Source: Deltaproteobacteria bacterium (lineage in GTDB: Bacteria > Desulfobacterota > Syntrophobacteria > Syntrophobacterales > Syntrophobacteraceae). From it: 64,000 nucleotides of DNA. The notes beneath the pieces were generated by a model that saw only the letters and a list, made by a program, of their open reading frames with translations, was not told the origin of the DNA and made no database searches. Shown here in pieces: positions 27,766-36,420 of this stretch. Location: positions 1 to 64,000 of the forward strand of contig JAJXYD010000044.1 of the NCBI GenBank assembly GCA_021780695.1. The letters are read 5' to 3'. The number at the start of each line of letters is the position of its first letter. Within the stretch, counting starts at the first letter, position 1. The position numbers were made by a program, and so were the translations under genes.

Positions 27766-28425
27766 CTAGCGGGCAGGGGACTGCGCTACCATTTTCTCCA
27801 ATACACCGGCAATCTGTTTGGCTGTCTTTTTTACATCCCGATCAGGGTGTCTTTTGGACATCACGAACTTGGCCGCCAGAACGTAGGGGTTCATAAAGAC
27901 AACTGCCCCTGGCGCCATGCCGCTCCCGGACTTGGCGCCGAACACGGCGAAAGGTCGCCTGTCCGGACTCCCAAGATCGATTACCGACACCTGCACCTGC
28001 ATGTTGGACGCCCCGGCACCGAAGCCGACCATCATACGCGCGGCACGGTTACCCTCGTTGGCATCGATAAATTTCCCCTCTACCAGCCAGCCTTTATTCG
28101 GGAGCCGGTCGCCCGTGAAAAATCTTCTGGCCGGAATGGACTTGCTGTTAAGATCTTGAGCCAAATTAGTGGACATGGATTCTATGAACATAGCCCGTTT
28201 TGCCTCGGGGTCCTCCTGGGCCATACCACGGCGGTTTAGAATTCGTGGCCTTTGTTGGCTCGACATCTGCGACAGGTCCAGAACGAAATCCTTAATGTAG
28301 ATCACCCCGGGTTTAGTGGGCTTAACAGAAGACGCAGCCGCATCAGCACTCTTTTGAGCATCCAACGATGTTGCAAAAAACGCTAAAAACAAAGCAACCG
28401 GCAAAAAGATCAAAGCTTTCTTCAT
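27766..28425 (-). CDS. DUF4410-like exported protein
   Basis: 219 residues with a signal peptide (KKALIFLPVALFLAFFATSLDA, predicted cleavage after Ala). The body (VIYIKDFVLDLSQM..., FIESMSTNLAQDLNSKSIPA, WLVEGKFIDANEGNRAARMMVGFGAG) fits the DUF4410 pattern of small envelope proteins that resemble outer-membrane assembly or curli-type lipoproteins. ATG at 28425 has GGAG 6 nt upstream. It lies 69 bp before the adaptor and probably starts the envelope operon; a 21-bp palindrome sits 72 bp upstream. Confidence 0.72.
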   Translation of the reverse strand: MKKALIFLPVALFLAFFATSLDAQKSADAAASSVKPTKPGVIYIKDFVLDLSQMSSQQRPRILNRRGMAQEDPEAKRAMFIESMSTNLAQDLNSKSIPARRFFTGDRLPNKGWLVEGKFIDANEGNRAARMMVGFGAGASNMQVQVSVIDLGSPDRRPFAVFGAKSGSGMAPGAVVFMNPYVLAAKFVMSKRHPDRDVKKTAKQIAGVLEKMVAQSPAR

Positions 28426-28496
28426 TGGAGTCTCCAACACAAAGGGAAGCGGCTTTTACTCTACGGTTTTCACCTATGGCGAATTACTGGTCGGCA

Positions 28497-28517
28497 TTTT
28501 AAGCAATTCGCTTAAAA
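28497..28517. promoter_or_regulatory. 21-bp palindrome upstream of the DUF4410/RND operon
   Basis: TTTTAAGC-AATTC-GCTTAAAA has perfect 8-bp arms and lies 72-92 bp before the DUF4410 start, a normal place for an operator. A dimeric repressor of the efflux operon is inferred; no regulator gene lies next to the operon. Confidence 0.4.
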
Positions 28518-28726
28518 CAAAAATCGCAAGAACTCCTGAAAAGCTATACGACGGCGCTGCACGATACAGCTTTTTAAATGCGTTTTCGCCATGGACGATT
28601 CATTAGCTACGGATTACCTAACGTATAGTTTTTTTATGCCGATAACGCAATAAAAAGCACAAATGATTGGAGCCAAAATTCATTATATTCCCGGGGTCTA
28701 AGATATAATGATATTTTCATCATACC

Positions 28727-28833
28727 AATACCTTCATTGATCAGCGAACATGCGGCTGGTCGGGATAAAGAGAAAGCCCTGCCCAGCCACCGGGGCCAAT
28801 CCTGCACAATGTTCGCAGAGTAATGAAGGTATT
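28727..28833. repeat. 107-bp inverted repeat in a gene-free region
   Basis: The outer arms AATACCTTCATT (28727-28738) and AATGAAGGTATT (28822-28833) are exact complements. After 5 unmatched bases on each side the inner arms GCGAACAT (28744-28751) and ATGTTCGC (28809-28816) pair exactly as well. The 57-nt interior can pair further (GGCTGG/CCAGCC). The symmetric 12+5+8 layout looks like terminal inverted repeats of a tiny mobile element, or a long RNA hairpin. No target-site duplication was recognised. Confidence 0.6.
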
Positions 28834-28991
28834 TGTATGTCGCTTGGTGCAAAAGTGCCCGTGCGCTTTTTTCGGGCTAATCGCGTTCCCCTGATATCAG
28901 GCGGACCGCAATGCCGATGTCCGGGGCAGAGCAAGAGCGGCTTGGGCGATCTGGGGGGGGAGGGATGGATGAAGACGTCGCATTGCCATAC

Positions 28992-30392
28992 CTAAACGAA
29001 ATCTCCATCGAGAAAGGTGCGATCAGGTACGAACATTTTGCCGGGGTTCATAATATCCAGCGGATCGAGAGCTCTTTTTATCCTTCGCATAGCTTCAAGC
29101 CCTCCGGGGCCAATCTCCTGTTCGATAAAAGGCGACTTGGCTATCCCAACCCCATGCTCGCCTGAAATCGTACCGCCAAGTCCAAGAACTATCGCGAACA
29201 GTTCCTCGACCGCTTTGGCCGCTCTGCGCCGCTCCTTTTCGTCCTTTCTGTCCAACATGATGTTTGTGTGAATATTGCCGTCCCCGGCATGTCCGAAACA
29301 GACAATGGGAAGATCGTGTTTTTCGGCAAGTTTGCGAATGGAGCGGATAAGCTCCGGGATTTTACTGCGAGGAACCGTTACGTCTTCGTTTAATTTCCCG
29401 CGCCTTATCCTGCCAAGAGCCGGCGAAATCGACCTGCGCGCCCGCCAGAGCAGCTCTCTATCCTCCTTTGTGCGCGCCGTTTCCACACGAGCCGCCCCTG
29501 CCTTCTTGCAGATCTCATAAATTCTTGCCGCCTCGTCGTCCAGGACTTTGTCGGGTCCGTCAACTTCTATCAGCACCATCGCCTCGGCGTCCACAGGAAG
29601 CCCTGTGGCCAGGTGGTTTTCCACCGCGCATAGCGTTGCCTGGTCCATAAGCTCAATAGTGGAAGGAATGATTCTCGCCTTTAATATTCCCAAGATCGCA
29701 CTGACGGCCAAATCAAGCTTAAAAAAAATAGCGCTCAGCGTGCGAATGGACTGAGGTTCCGGGATCAGCCGGACCAAAATCTTGGTAAAAATCCCAAGTG
29801 TACCCTCAGAGCCCGTCATGAGGCGGGTCATGTCATAGCCGACCACGCCCTTCATTGTGCGGGTGCCTGTTTTAATTATCTCTCCGGTTGGCAGAACCAT
29901 TTCCAGCCCCAGCAGATAATCTCTGGTTACCCCGTATTTTACCGCCCTTGGCCCTCCGGAACACATCGCAACGTTTCCTCCCATGGTTGAAAAGGCAAGA
30001 CTCGCGGGATCGGGAGGATAAAAAAGGCCGTACTTGGAAACGGCCTTCTGAAATTGTCCGGTTATCACCCCAGGCTCGACAACGGCCGTCATATTGTCGC
30101 TATCAATTTCAACTATCCTGTTTAGCCTGTTTGTAACTACAACAACTCCTCCCCTGGCAAGGCAGCCCCCTACCATTCCCGAGCCCGACCCACGGGGATA
30201 GATCGCAAAACGACGCTCGTTGGCCAGCGTGACAAGGGCCGAAATCTGGGCCGAATCAGCCGGAAATGCCACCCCCTCGGGAATAAAACGCATTTTGCTG
30301 GCATCCGAACTGTAGCAGTAAAGCTCTTCGGGGGATCTCAAAAAATTTTGCTCGCCAACTATGGCCTCAATAAGTGAAATCGGCAGCGACAT
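28992..30392 (-). CDS. FAD-linked 2-hydroxyacid dehydrogenase, GlcD/D-lactate dehydrogenase type
   Basis: 466 residues. Seen: an FAD-binding PCMH domain (PRGSGSGMVGG, DPASLAFSTMGGNVAMCSGGPRAVKYG, TGSEGTLGIFT) and the C-terminal FAD-oxidase domain with CFGHAGDGNIHTNIM and GGTISGEHGVGI. These are hallmarks of GlcD and D-lactate dehydrogenases, which oxidise glycolate, D-lactate or similar acids. The frame begins at a TTG (30470), but the ATG at 30392 gives the usual length. No GlcF-like Fe-S subunit is adjacent, so the electron acceptor and the exact substrate are open. Confidence 0.87.
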   Translation of the reverse strand: MSLPISLIEAIVGEQNFLRSPEELYCYSSDASKMRFIPEGVAFPADSAQISALVTLANERRFAIYPRGSGSGMVGGCLARGGVVVVTNRLNRIVEIDSDNMTAVVEPGVITGQFQKAVSKYGLFYPPDPASLAFSTMGGNVAMCSGGPRAVKYGVTRDYLLGLEMVLPTGEIIKTGTRTMKGVVGYDMTRLMTGSEGTLGIFTKILVRLIPEPQSIRTLSAIFFKLDLAVSAILGILKARIIPSTIELMDQATLCAVENHLATGLPVDAEAMVLIEVDGPDKVLDDEAARIYEICKKAGAARVETARTKEDRELLWRARRSISPALGRIRRGKLNEDVTVPRSKIPELIRSIRKLAEKHDLPIVCFGHAGDGNIHTNIMLDRKDEKERRRAAKAVEELFAIVLGLGGTISGEHGVGIAKSPFIEQEIGPGGLEAMRRIKRALDPLDIMNPGKMFVPDRTFLDGDFV

Positions 30393-30574
30393 CCGCGTAA
30401 AAATCCTTTCCGGAAAAACGACAGCAATAAACTCTAAGTCTTTCTGATCGATTTTTAAAAATATATCCAAACTGGGTCAATAAATTAAATTCGATAACAG
30501 AACTGTAATTTACTTTGTGTTGCAATTGCTAATCCGTTATAAGACTATCACACTAATTAAAAAAATAGACCGCT

Positions 30575-31798
30575 ATGAAAACTTTAGCAAGGAATGCAGC
30601 CAAAATGAGCGTCTCTTCCACCGAAGGGGAAGATTTTCTCCTGGGATGCGATGTTTTTTTTCAGTCGCCCCCGAAATGGATTGGCTCGAAACGGTTAGGG
30701 GTCCTGGCCAACCAGGCTTCTGTCAATAAAGCGTTAAAAAGTGTCAAAAAGATGTTTCTGGATGCCGGTGCAAACCTTAAATGCATCTTTTCCCCACAAC
30801 ATGGGTTTAATTCCGAAAAACAAGCCAATATGATTGAATCGGCCGATTTTAGAGATCCCGAAAGCGGTCTGCCGGTAGTGAGTCTTTACTCGCACAGCCG
30901 CGAACCGGCCCCCGAAGCCCTCGACTCAATCGATATCCTGTTGATCGATTTGCAGGACGTTGGTACGCGCGTCTACACCTACACCACCACCATAGGGCTT
31001 TGTCTGGAGGCTTGCGCTCGCGCGGGGAAAAAGGTGGTGATTCTGGATAGACCAAACCCGATAAATGGTATGGAAATTGAAGGGAATGTGGTCGAATCGG
31101 CTTACCGCTCTTTTGTGGGAAGATATCCGGTTCCCATGAGACACGCATTGACCCCGGGAGAATTTGCCCGCTATGTTTGTAAAACGGCAAACCTTGATTG
31201 CGATCTGGAGGTAGTCCCAATGAGGGGATGGACCAGAGGTCAATATTTCGACGACCTTGACCTTCAATGGGTTTATCCCTCGCCCAATATGCCTACATCG
31301 CAAACCGCGCTTCTCTACCCCGGGATGGTACTTCTGGAGGGAACCAATATCAGTGAGGGCAGGGGGACTGCGATGCCTTTCCAGCTCTTTGGAGCCCCAT
31401 TTTTGGACGGACAAAGACTTCTTGGCCAACTCGGTTCTGATCTGGAAGGCCTCACTCTTAGACCGGTTTCCTATGAACCGGCTTTTGACAAGTACAAGGG
31501 ACAAACGTGCTTTGGGTTCCAAATTCACGTAACAGACACAAAGACATTCAAACCCTACAGGTTTGGACTGGCGCTTTTACGTGCCCTATGCCTTACTCAT
31601 CCGGACCTGTTTAGATGGCTCGACCCTCCTTATGAGTACGAATTCGAAAAGCTGCCCATTGATATTTTGATCGGCAGCCGGACTATAAGAGAAAAGATCG
31701 AAAAAGGGCTAAGCGTTGACGATATAGTGTCAGGCTGGGCGCAAGGTAATCGAAAATATCTGGAAATGCGTCAGCCTATATTGCTTTATCCTGATTAA
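30575..31798 (+). CDS. DUF1343 / NamZ-like exo-beta-N-acetylmuramidase
   Basis: 407 residues of the DUF1343 (YbbC) family, whose Bacillus member NamZ removes terminal MurNAc from peptidoglycan fragments. Seen: LGVLANQASV, CIFSPQHGF, IDILLIDLQDVGTRVYTYTTT, ILDRPNPING, MRHALTPGEFARYV, WVYPSPNMPTSQTALLYPG and EGTNISEGRGTAMPF, all family signatures. No clear signal peptide, so it may act in the cytoplasm on recycled muropeptides (inferred). An alternative ATG at 30605 has AAGGA upstream and may be the true start. Convergent with lepB. Confidence 0.88.
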   Translation: MKTLARNAAKMSVSSTEGEDFLLGCDVFFQSPPKWIGSKRLGVLANQASVNKALKSVKKMFLDAGANLKCIFSPQHGFNSEKQANMIESADFRDPESGLPVVSLYSHSREPAPEALDSIDILLIDLQDVGTRVYTYTTTIGLCLEACARAGKKVVILDRPNPINGMEIEGNVVESAYRSFVGRYPVPMRHALTPGEFARYVCKTANLDCDLEVVPMRGWTRGQYFDDLDLQWVYPSPNMPTSQTALLYPGMVLLEGTNISEGRGTAMPFQLFGAPFLDGQRLLGQLGSDLEGLTLRPVSYEPAFDKYKGQTCFGFQIHVTDTKTFKPYRFGLALLRALCLTHPDLFRWLDPPYEYEFEKLPIDILIGSRTIREKIEKGLSVDDIVSGWAQGNRKYLEMRQPILLYPD

Positions 31799-31808
31799 AA
31801 AACAGGGG

Positions 31809-32434
31809 CTATCCCGGCAGTAAAATTTTGCCGAATCTGTTCCAACGCACAAAACTCGCGGAAGAATTGATGGAGAGTGAACCGCGTTCTCTCCAGGACC
31901 AGTAGACAAGGAAAGCTTCGCCTATAAGGTTCTTTCTGGGAACGAAGCCCCAGAAACGGCTGTCGCTGCTGTTGTCCCGGTTGTCGCCCATAACGAAATA
32001 GTTGTTGGCGGGCACGACTACTGGGCCGAAATTGTCCCTTGGTCCAGGCACAATTCTCGGATCGCTGTAATAGCCGTAATGATCTTTTAGCACTTTGTCA
32101 TTAATATAGATTTTCTTGTCAATGATTTGAATTTTTTGAAGTGGAAGTCCAATTATCCTTTTGATGTAATCGACCGACTTGTTCTTTGGATATTGGAAAA
32201 CGATAACATCAAATTGCATTGGTGACTTGATTGGGATAAGGACTTTGTTGACAATAGGGGTTCTTATGCCGTAAATGAATTTATTGACGAGTATATGGTC
32301 ACCCACGAGTAGGGTTGGCTCCATGGAACCCGAAGGAATTTTAAAGGCCTGAACGATGAAACGCGGATAAAAAGAGCGAGGAGAACCGCAATGGCTACGA
32401 CTTCACTATATTCGCGCACTAGAGTTTTTTTCAA
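31809..32434 (-). CDS. lepB: signal peptidase I, frameshifted near the N-terminus
   Basis: Signal peptidase I. From 32324 downward an open frame of 171 residues starts MEPTLLVGDHILVNKF, which in intact LepB follows the catalytic Ser. The missing front is present: a TTG at 32434 with AAGGAG 6 nt upstream encodes KKTLVREYSEVVAIAVLLAL then FIR, and the frame after the break encodes RFIVQAFKIPSGSM, including the catalytic Ser. One base is missing around 32360-32363, so the two parts are in different frames; restoring it gives 208 residues. The catalytic Lys (DYIKRIIGLP) and GDNRDNSSDSRFWG are intact. It is a real frameshift mutation or a base-call error. Confidence 0.85.
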
Positions 32435-32551
32435 GTTCGACTCCTTTTTATAAGGTAAAGACTTTTTATTATGGGCTTAATTTCGTCCCTTTTCAAGGAC
32501 AAGATGTAAAAGCTGGCGTGACAACATAATCAACCGGGGAAAAGCCTTGAT

Positions 32552-33613
32552 ATGATTTCCTTATTTTCGAAATCGCAAAACCTTGTCGGCCTCGATATCG
32601 GCACGCACAGCATAAAACTGCTGGAGGTAGCGGGCGGTATCGACTCCCTTAGTCTGGTTCACATGGGAGTTGCGCCTTTGCCGCCCGAATCGTTTACTGA
32701 GGGCAGGCTGGCAAAGCCTGAATTGGTTGCCGAAACGATTCGCACACTGGCAAGCCATCTTAAGGTCAAACGCAAATCGGTTGCCGTTTCGATATCCGGC
32801 TACGATGCGATGATTAAAAAAATTGAACTTCCCTCAATGACGGAAAATGAACTTGCCGAGAGGATGCAATCCGAGCTGGGTCAATATATCCCCTATAATA
32901 TAGACGAGGTGGATGTGGACTACCAGGTGATTGATGCCTCGAAAAATCGTCCCAACTTTATGGACGTTCTGCTGGTTGCGGCTAAAAAAGAATCCATTGT
33001 CGACTTCAGTAATCTAGTCAAACTCGCCGGATTTGACGCGGCCGTGGTAGATGTGGACTTCTTTGCTCTGTGCAACTCCTTTGAGGCCACTTTGGGCTTC
33101 GATGACAAAAGAGTGGCCATGCTCGATATAGGCGCCGGCAAGACTCTTTTGAATATTATCGATAAAGGAGTGCCAACTTTTACACGTAGCATCTCCATAG
33201 GGGGCAATCAACTAAGCGAGGCGATCAGGGATAATTTTGACATTAGTTTTGAGGAAGCCGAAGAGGTTAAGCTGGGAGACCCCAACCATAAGTATCCTGC
33301 CGGGGAACTGCAGGATATTTTTGTCTCCGTTGTACAGGGATGGCTGACGCAATGCCAGAGGGCGCTCGAATTTTATTCCCATAATTTTCCGGAAGATAAA
33401 ATCGACTCCATCTACCTTAGCGGAGGTTCCTGCCAGATTCCGGACTTGGATAAAGTCTTTAGCGAACAGCTTAAAGTTCCTGTTCAAATTTTTAATCCCA
33501 TAGCGAATATCTACCATGACGCAAAGCACTTCGACCCGGCTTATCTGGCTTATTTAGGGCCGCAAATGGCAATTTCATTCGGATTGGCTTTAAGAAAGAA
33601 CAGAGAAAAATGA
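32552..33613 (+). CDS. pilM: type IV pilus inner-membrane platform protein PilM
   Basis: 353-residue cytoplasmic actin-like ATPase of the type IV pilus alignment complex. Seen: the N-terminal LVGLDIGTHSIKLLEV nucleotide-binding motif, the central VAMLDIGAGKTLLNII, and DSIYLSGGSCQIPDLD near the C-terminus, all standard PilM/SHS2 features. It binds the N-terminus of PilN (family knowledge). First gene of pilMNOQ; its stop overlaps the pilN start as ATGA. Confidence 0.95.
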   Translation: MISLFSKSQNLVGLDIGTHSIKLLEVAGGIDSLSLVHMGVAPLPPESFTEGRLAKPELVAETIRTLASHLKVKRKSVAVSISGYDAMIKKIELPSMTENELAERMQSELGQYIPYNIDEVDVDYQVIDASKNRPNFMDVLLVAAKKESIVDFSNLVKLAGFDAAVVDVDFFALCNSFEATLGFDDKRVAMLDIGAGKTLLNIIDKGVPTFTRSISIGGNQLSEAIRDNFDISFEEAEEVKLGDPNHKYPAGELQDIFVSVVQGWLTQCQRALEFYSHNFPEDKIDSIYLSGGSCQIPDLDKVFSEQLKVPVQIFNPIANIYHDAKHFDPAYLAYLGPQMAISFGLALRKNREK

Positions 33614-34179
33614 TACTCATAAATCTGCTTCCTGTTAGAACTAAGAAGCGTGAAGAGGGTAATAGGTTGATTGCCGCCGCATACCTTTTTACCGTCTTTC
33701 TTGCCCTGGCCGTGATGGTGATGCTCGACATTACTTACAATGGGATGATTGCAACGCGCCAGAAGCAGCTGGCCGTCGTTCAAACCCAAGTAAAGGCATA
33801 TAGTATTTACCAGGTCAGACTCAATCGACTTACTAAACGCAAGCAAAACATCGAAGAAAAGCGTAAAGTCATAAAGCAGCTCCAATCCGATCGCGACGCC
33901 GTTGTCCGAATGCTTGCGCTTTTATCGATCAAGATTCCGGTTGGTAAAATATGGTTCAACAGCCTGACTCAAAACGACTACACTGTTTCTCTAGATGGTG
34001 TGGCTGAAAACAATGAAGCGATCGCAACGTTTATGCGCAATCTCCAGGCTTCCCCTTACGTTGAACCCGGGAGTACCAATCTGGTCGTTTCCAAGCAGGT
34101 CCAAATAAGCGATATGAAGCTTAGAACATTCAAATTGGCTTATCGTTTCAGAACTTACTCCCAAACCCTGAAAAAATAG
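33610..34179 (+). CDS. pilN: type IV pilus assembly protein PilN
   Basis: 189 residues. Seen: the conserved cytoplasmic INLLPVRTKKRE motif at the very N-terminus, which binds PilM, one membrane span (about residues 22-42), then a coiled-coil-rich periplasmic part and a ferredoxin-like fold region. It overlaps pilM by 4 bp and precedes pilO by 3 bp. Confidence 0.93.
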   Translation: MILINLLPVRTKKREEGNRLIAAAYLFTVFLALAVMVMLDITYNGMIATRQKQLAVVQTQVKAYSIYQVRLNRLTKRKQNIEEKRKVIKQLQSDRDAVVRMLALLSIKIPVGKIWFNSLTQNDYTVSLDGVAENNEAIATFMRNLQASPYVEPGSTNLVVSKQVQISDMKLRTFKLAYRFRTYSQTLKK

Positions 34180-34182
34180 AAG

Positions 34183-34803
34183 ATGTGGGTCGCTATGAAA
34201 AAGGCATTTGACCAACTCCAGGAAAAAATTTCAGAGCTTCCAGTCGCTCAGAAGGTGTTTTTGTTTGTGGGAACACTGTTAATTCTGGGCTCCCTCTTCT
34301 ACCTTGTGCTCTTTAGAGGTCAACTGGAAACAGTTACCGCTCTTGACAACCAAATCGTAGCGCAAAAAAATACCCTGATACGACTTAAAGCGGCCAAGGC
34401 ACGGATCAAAATCTTAGAAAAACAAATTGCCCACTCCGAACAGGAGTTTGAAGCAATCCTTAAGCTCCTTCCGGATAAAAAGGAAATTCCCGGGCTTTTG
34501 GATAGTGTTTCTCGCTTGGGCGCCGATGTCGGCCTTGAAAATATACTCTTTCAACCGGAACCCGAGAGGCGCCATCAATTCTATGCCACGATACCGGTGC
34601 GACTCGATTTGGTGGGCACCTTCGACGACTTGGGGGTTTTCCTGGATAGCGTCTCCAAACACGACAGAATCCTCAAGGTAAAGTCTCTGACACTTACGAG
34701 AAAAGAGAAGACGCAGACCTCATTGCTTGCCGTTAAATGCGAGCTTGTCACCTACCGCTTTCTAAAACACCCCGACGTTAAAAAGGCGGGGAAAAAGAAA
34801 TAA
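34183..34803 (+). CDS. pilO: type IV pilus assembly protein PilO
   Basis: 206 residues. A short cytoplasmic start, one membrane span (VFLFVGTLLILGSLFYLVLF), a periplasmic coiled coil (residues about 50-95) and a C-terminal ferredoxin-like domain (IPVRLDLVGTFDDLGVFLDSVSKHDRIL). It pairs with PilN. ATG at 34195 is an alternative start four codons in. PilP, which normally follows and links PilNO to the secretin, is not encoded between this gene and pilQ. Confidence 0.92.
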   Translation: MWVAMKKAFDQLQEKISELPVAQKVFLFVGTLLILGSLFYLVLFRGQLETVTALDNQIVAQKNTLIRLKAAKARIKILEKQIAHSEQEFEAILKLLPDKKEIPGLLDSVSRLGADVGLENILFQPEPERRHQFYATIPVRLDLVGTFDDLGVFLDSVSKHDRILKVKSLTLTRKEKTQTSLLAVKCELVTYRFLKHPDVKKAGKKK

Positions 34804-34891
34804 AATGGCTTTCGGCTTTTTGCTCGGTCGTCGAAATGGGCGGCTATTGAAAATACAATTTCGAAACTTAATAGGTCATCAGGGGGAACAT

Positions 34892-36322
34892 ATGCGAAGG
34901 CAGGCGAAAGTTTGGATCGGCACTTTTCCTTTAATTCTGGGATTGACGCTTTTCCTGGGCTGCTTTCTGCACTCGCAGGCCGCATACTCTCAGACTGGAC
35001 TTAATTTCAGTGCCTATGGACAAGCCCAGGCTCCTACCGGGACCGGAAAACAATATACCGGAAAAAAGATCAGCCTCGATCTCATGGACGCGGACATCCG
35101 AAATGTTTTGCGGCTCTTATCTCAACTTACCTCGACAAATATTGTTGTAGACCCTGACGTGACGGGCAAGGTGACTTTGAGAGTAAAAAACGTCCCCTGG
35201 GATCAGGTGCTGGCCATGGTGCTTTCCATGAACAACCTGGGCATGGAACAGCATGGGAATGTGATTGTCATCTCCAAGGAAGAAAAGCTGCAAAAACAAT
35301 ATCAGGAAAGGCTGGCGGCGATCCAGGCCAAACAAAGATTTGACCAGACCGCCAAAGACGTCGGAGAGCTCGAAACGGTCTATCTTCCCGTTAATTTCGG
35401 CACCCCTAGTGACTTGGCCTCTAAGATATCTGCCGGAAAGAGCACCAACGGCAAGGTCTCCGTTGACAAAAGGACCAGCCTCATCATTTATACGGATTAC
35501 CCGGCGCGGATCGCCGCGGCCAGGAGCATGCTCGAAAGGCTCGACCGGCCAACCCCTCAGGTGCTCATAGAAGCCCGCATCATAACTATCTCAAGTGATC
35601 TCAATAAGAGTCTTGGCGTTCAATTAAGCTTCGATGCCTCGCCTAAGGGGAGTACGACAAACCCTGCCTATGGTCAGCCCGTTGGCCAGACCTATGCCAT
35701 AAATCCTCCCAGTTCAAGCACCTTTGACCAGATTGCGACAACGGTGGACCAGGTCATAGGGAAAACTCTGGTCTACGTGGATTTGCAAATAAATGCCCTC
35801 CAGACCCTCAATCTTGCAAGGATAGTGGCTGCGCCCCGCGTTCTTACTCTCGATAACGTTAAAGCCTCCATTAGTTCCGGCGAGGAGGTTCCCTACCTGC
35901 AGCCAACCGGCACGGTCGGGGCCGTTACCACCATACCCACGATTTCTTTTATGGATGCCGTCCTAAAACTCAATGTTACCCCCCACATAACCCCGGACCG
36001 CAAGGTCCGCATGCTGATAGACGCCAAGCAAGATACGGTTTCCACGGTCTACTACAATGTGGGGTATTCCACGGAACCCGGTATCGACACACGAAAGATC
36101 AAAACCGAACTGCTTGTGCCCGATGGAAATGTGGTGGTCATCGGCGGTATTATTAACAACCAGTACGACTACGACAACGACCTTACGCCCGGACTGGCGA
36201 ATATTCCCATATTGGGCAATCTTTTCAAGGCGGAAACTAACGAAGAGAAGAAAAACGAACTGCTCATTTTCATCAGCCCAACGATTGTCCAACCGACAAC
36301 GCCTTATCCGAACAATTCATGA
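34892..36322 (+). CDS. pilQ: type IV pilus secretin PilQ (short form)
   Basis: 476-residue outer-membrane secretin. Seen: a signal peptide (KVWIGTFPLILGLTLFLGCFLHSQAAYS), an STN/N0-like domain (ISLDLMDADIRNVLRLLSQL), an N1 domain (ETVYLPVNFGTPSDLASKI), and the secretin core with VLIEARIITISSDLNKSLGVQ and NVVVIGGIINNQ...LTPGLANIPILGNLF. The frame opens at 34805, but ATG at 34892 has AGGGGG 5 nt upstream. The N-terminal AMIN domains of typical 650-900-residue PilQ are missing, so peptidoglycan anchoring must differ. It follows pilO by 88 bp. Confidence 0.93.
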   Translation: MRRQAKVWIGTFPLILGLTLFLGCFLHSQAAYSQTGLNFSAYGQAQAPTGTGKQYTGKKISLDLMDADIRNVLRLLSQLTSTNIVVDPDVTGKVTLRVKNVPWDQVLAMVLSMNNLGMEQHGNVIVISKEEKLQKQYQERLAAIQAKQRFDQTAKDVGELETVYLPVNFGTPSDLASKISAGKSTNGKVSVDKRTSLIIYTDYPARIAAARSMLERLDRPTPQVLIEARIITISSDLNKSLGVQLSFDASPKGSTTNPAYGQPVGQTYAINPPSSSTFDQIATTVDQVIGKTLVYVDLQINALQTLNLARIVAAPRVLTLDNVKASISSGEEVPYLQPTGTVGAVTTIPTISFMDAVLKLNVTPHITPDRKVRMLIDAKQDTVSTVYYNVGYSTEPGIDTRKIKTELLVPDGNVVVIGGIINNQYDYDNDLTPGLANIPILGNLFKAETNEEKKNELLIFISPTIVQPTTPYPNNS

Positions 36323-36420
36323 GGTTAATTTTGGCCTTGTCCCGATTATAGCGGGTGTGTAATATTAAAAGATAAAGTTTGGCATTGCGGATTTGATTCC
36401 AGATGGGGGGCGCAACTACT

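Larger units (their letters stand above)
28426..28991. other. gene-free region between the efflux operon and the GlcD-like gene
   Basis: 566 bp holding the 21-bp palindrome and the 107-bp inverted repeat listed separately. Short open frames cross it (for example 28750-28995 on plus) but have no family resemblance, no convincing ribosome binding site, and run through the inverted repeat. The right part (28850-28990) is GC-rich with a G-tract near 28954. Confidence 0.5.

Noticed and set aside
28634..28995. Short open frames crossing the 107-bp inverted repeat
   Set aside because: They run through the repeat on both strands, show no motif and have no ribosome binding site.
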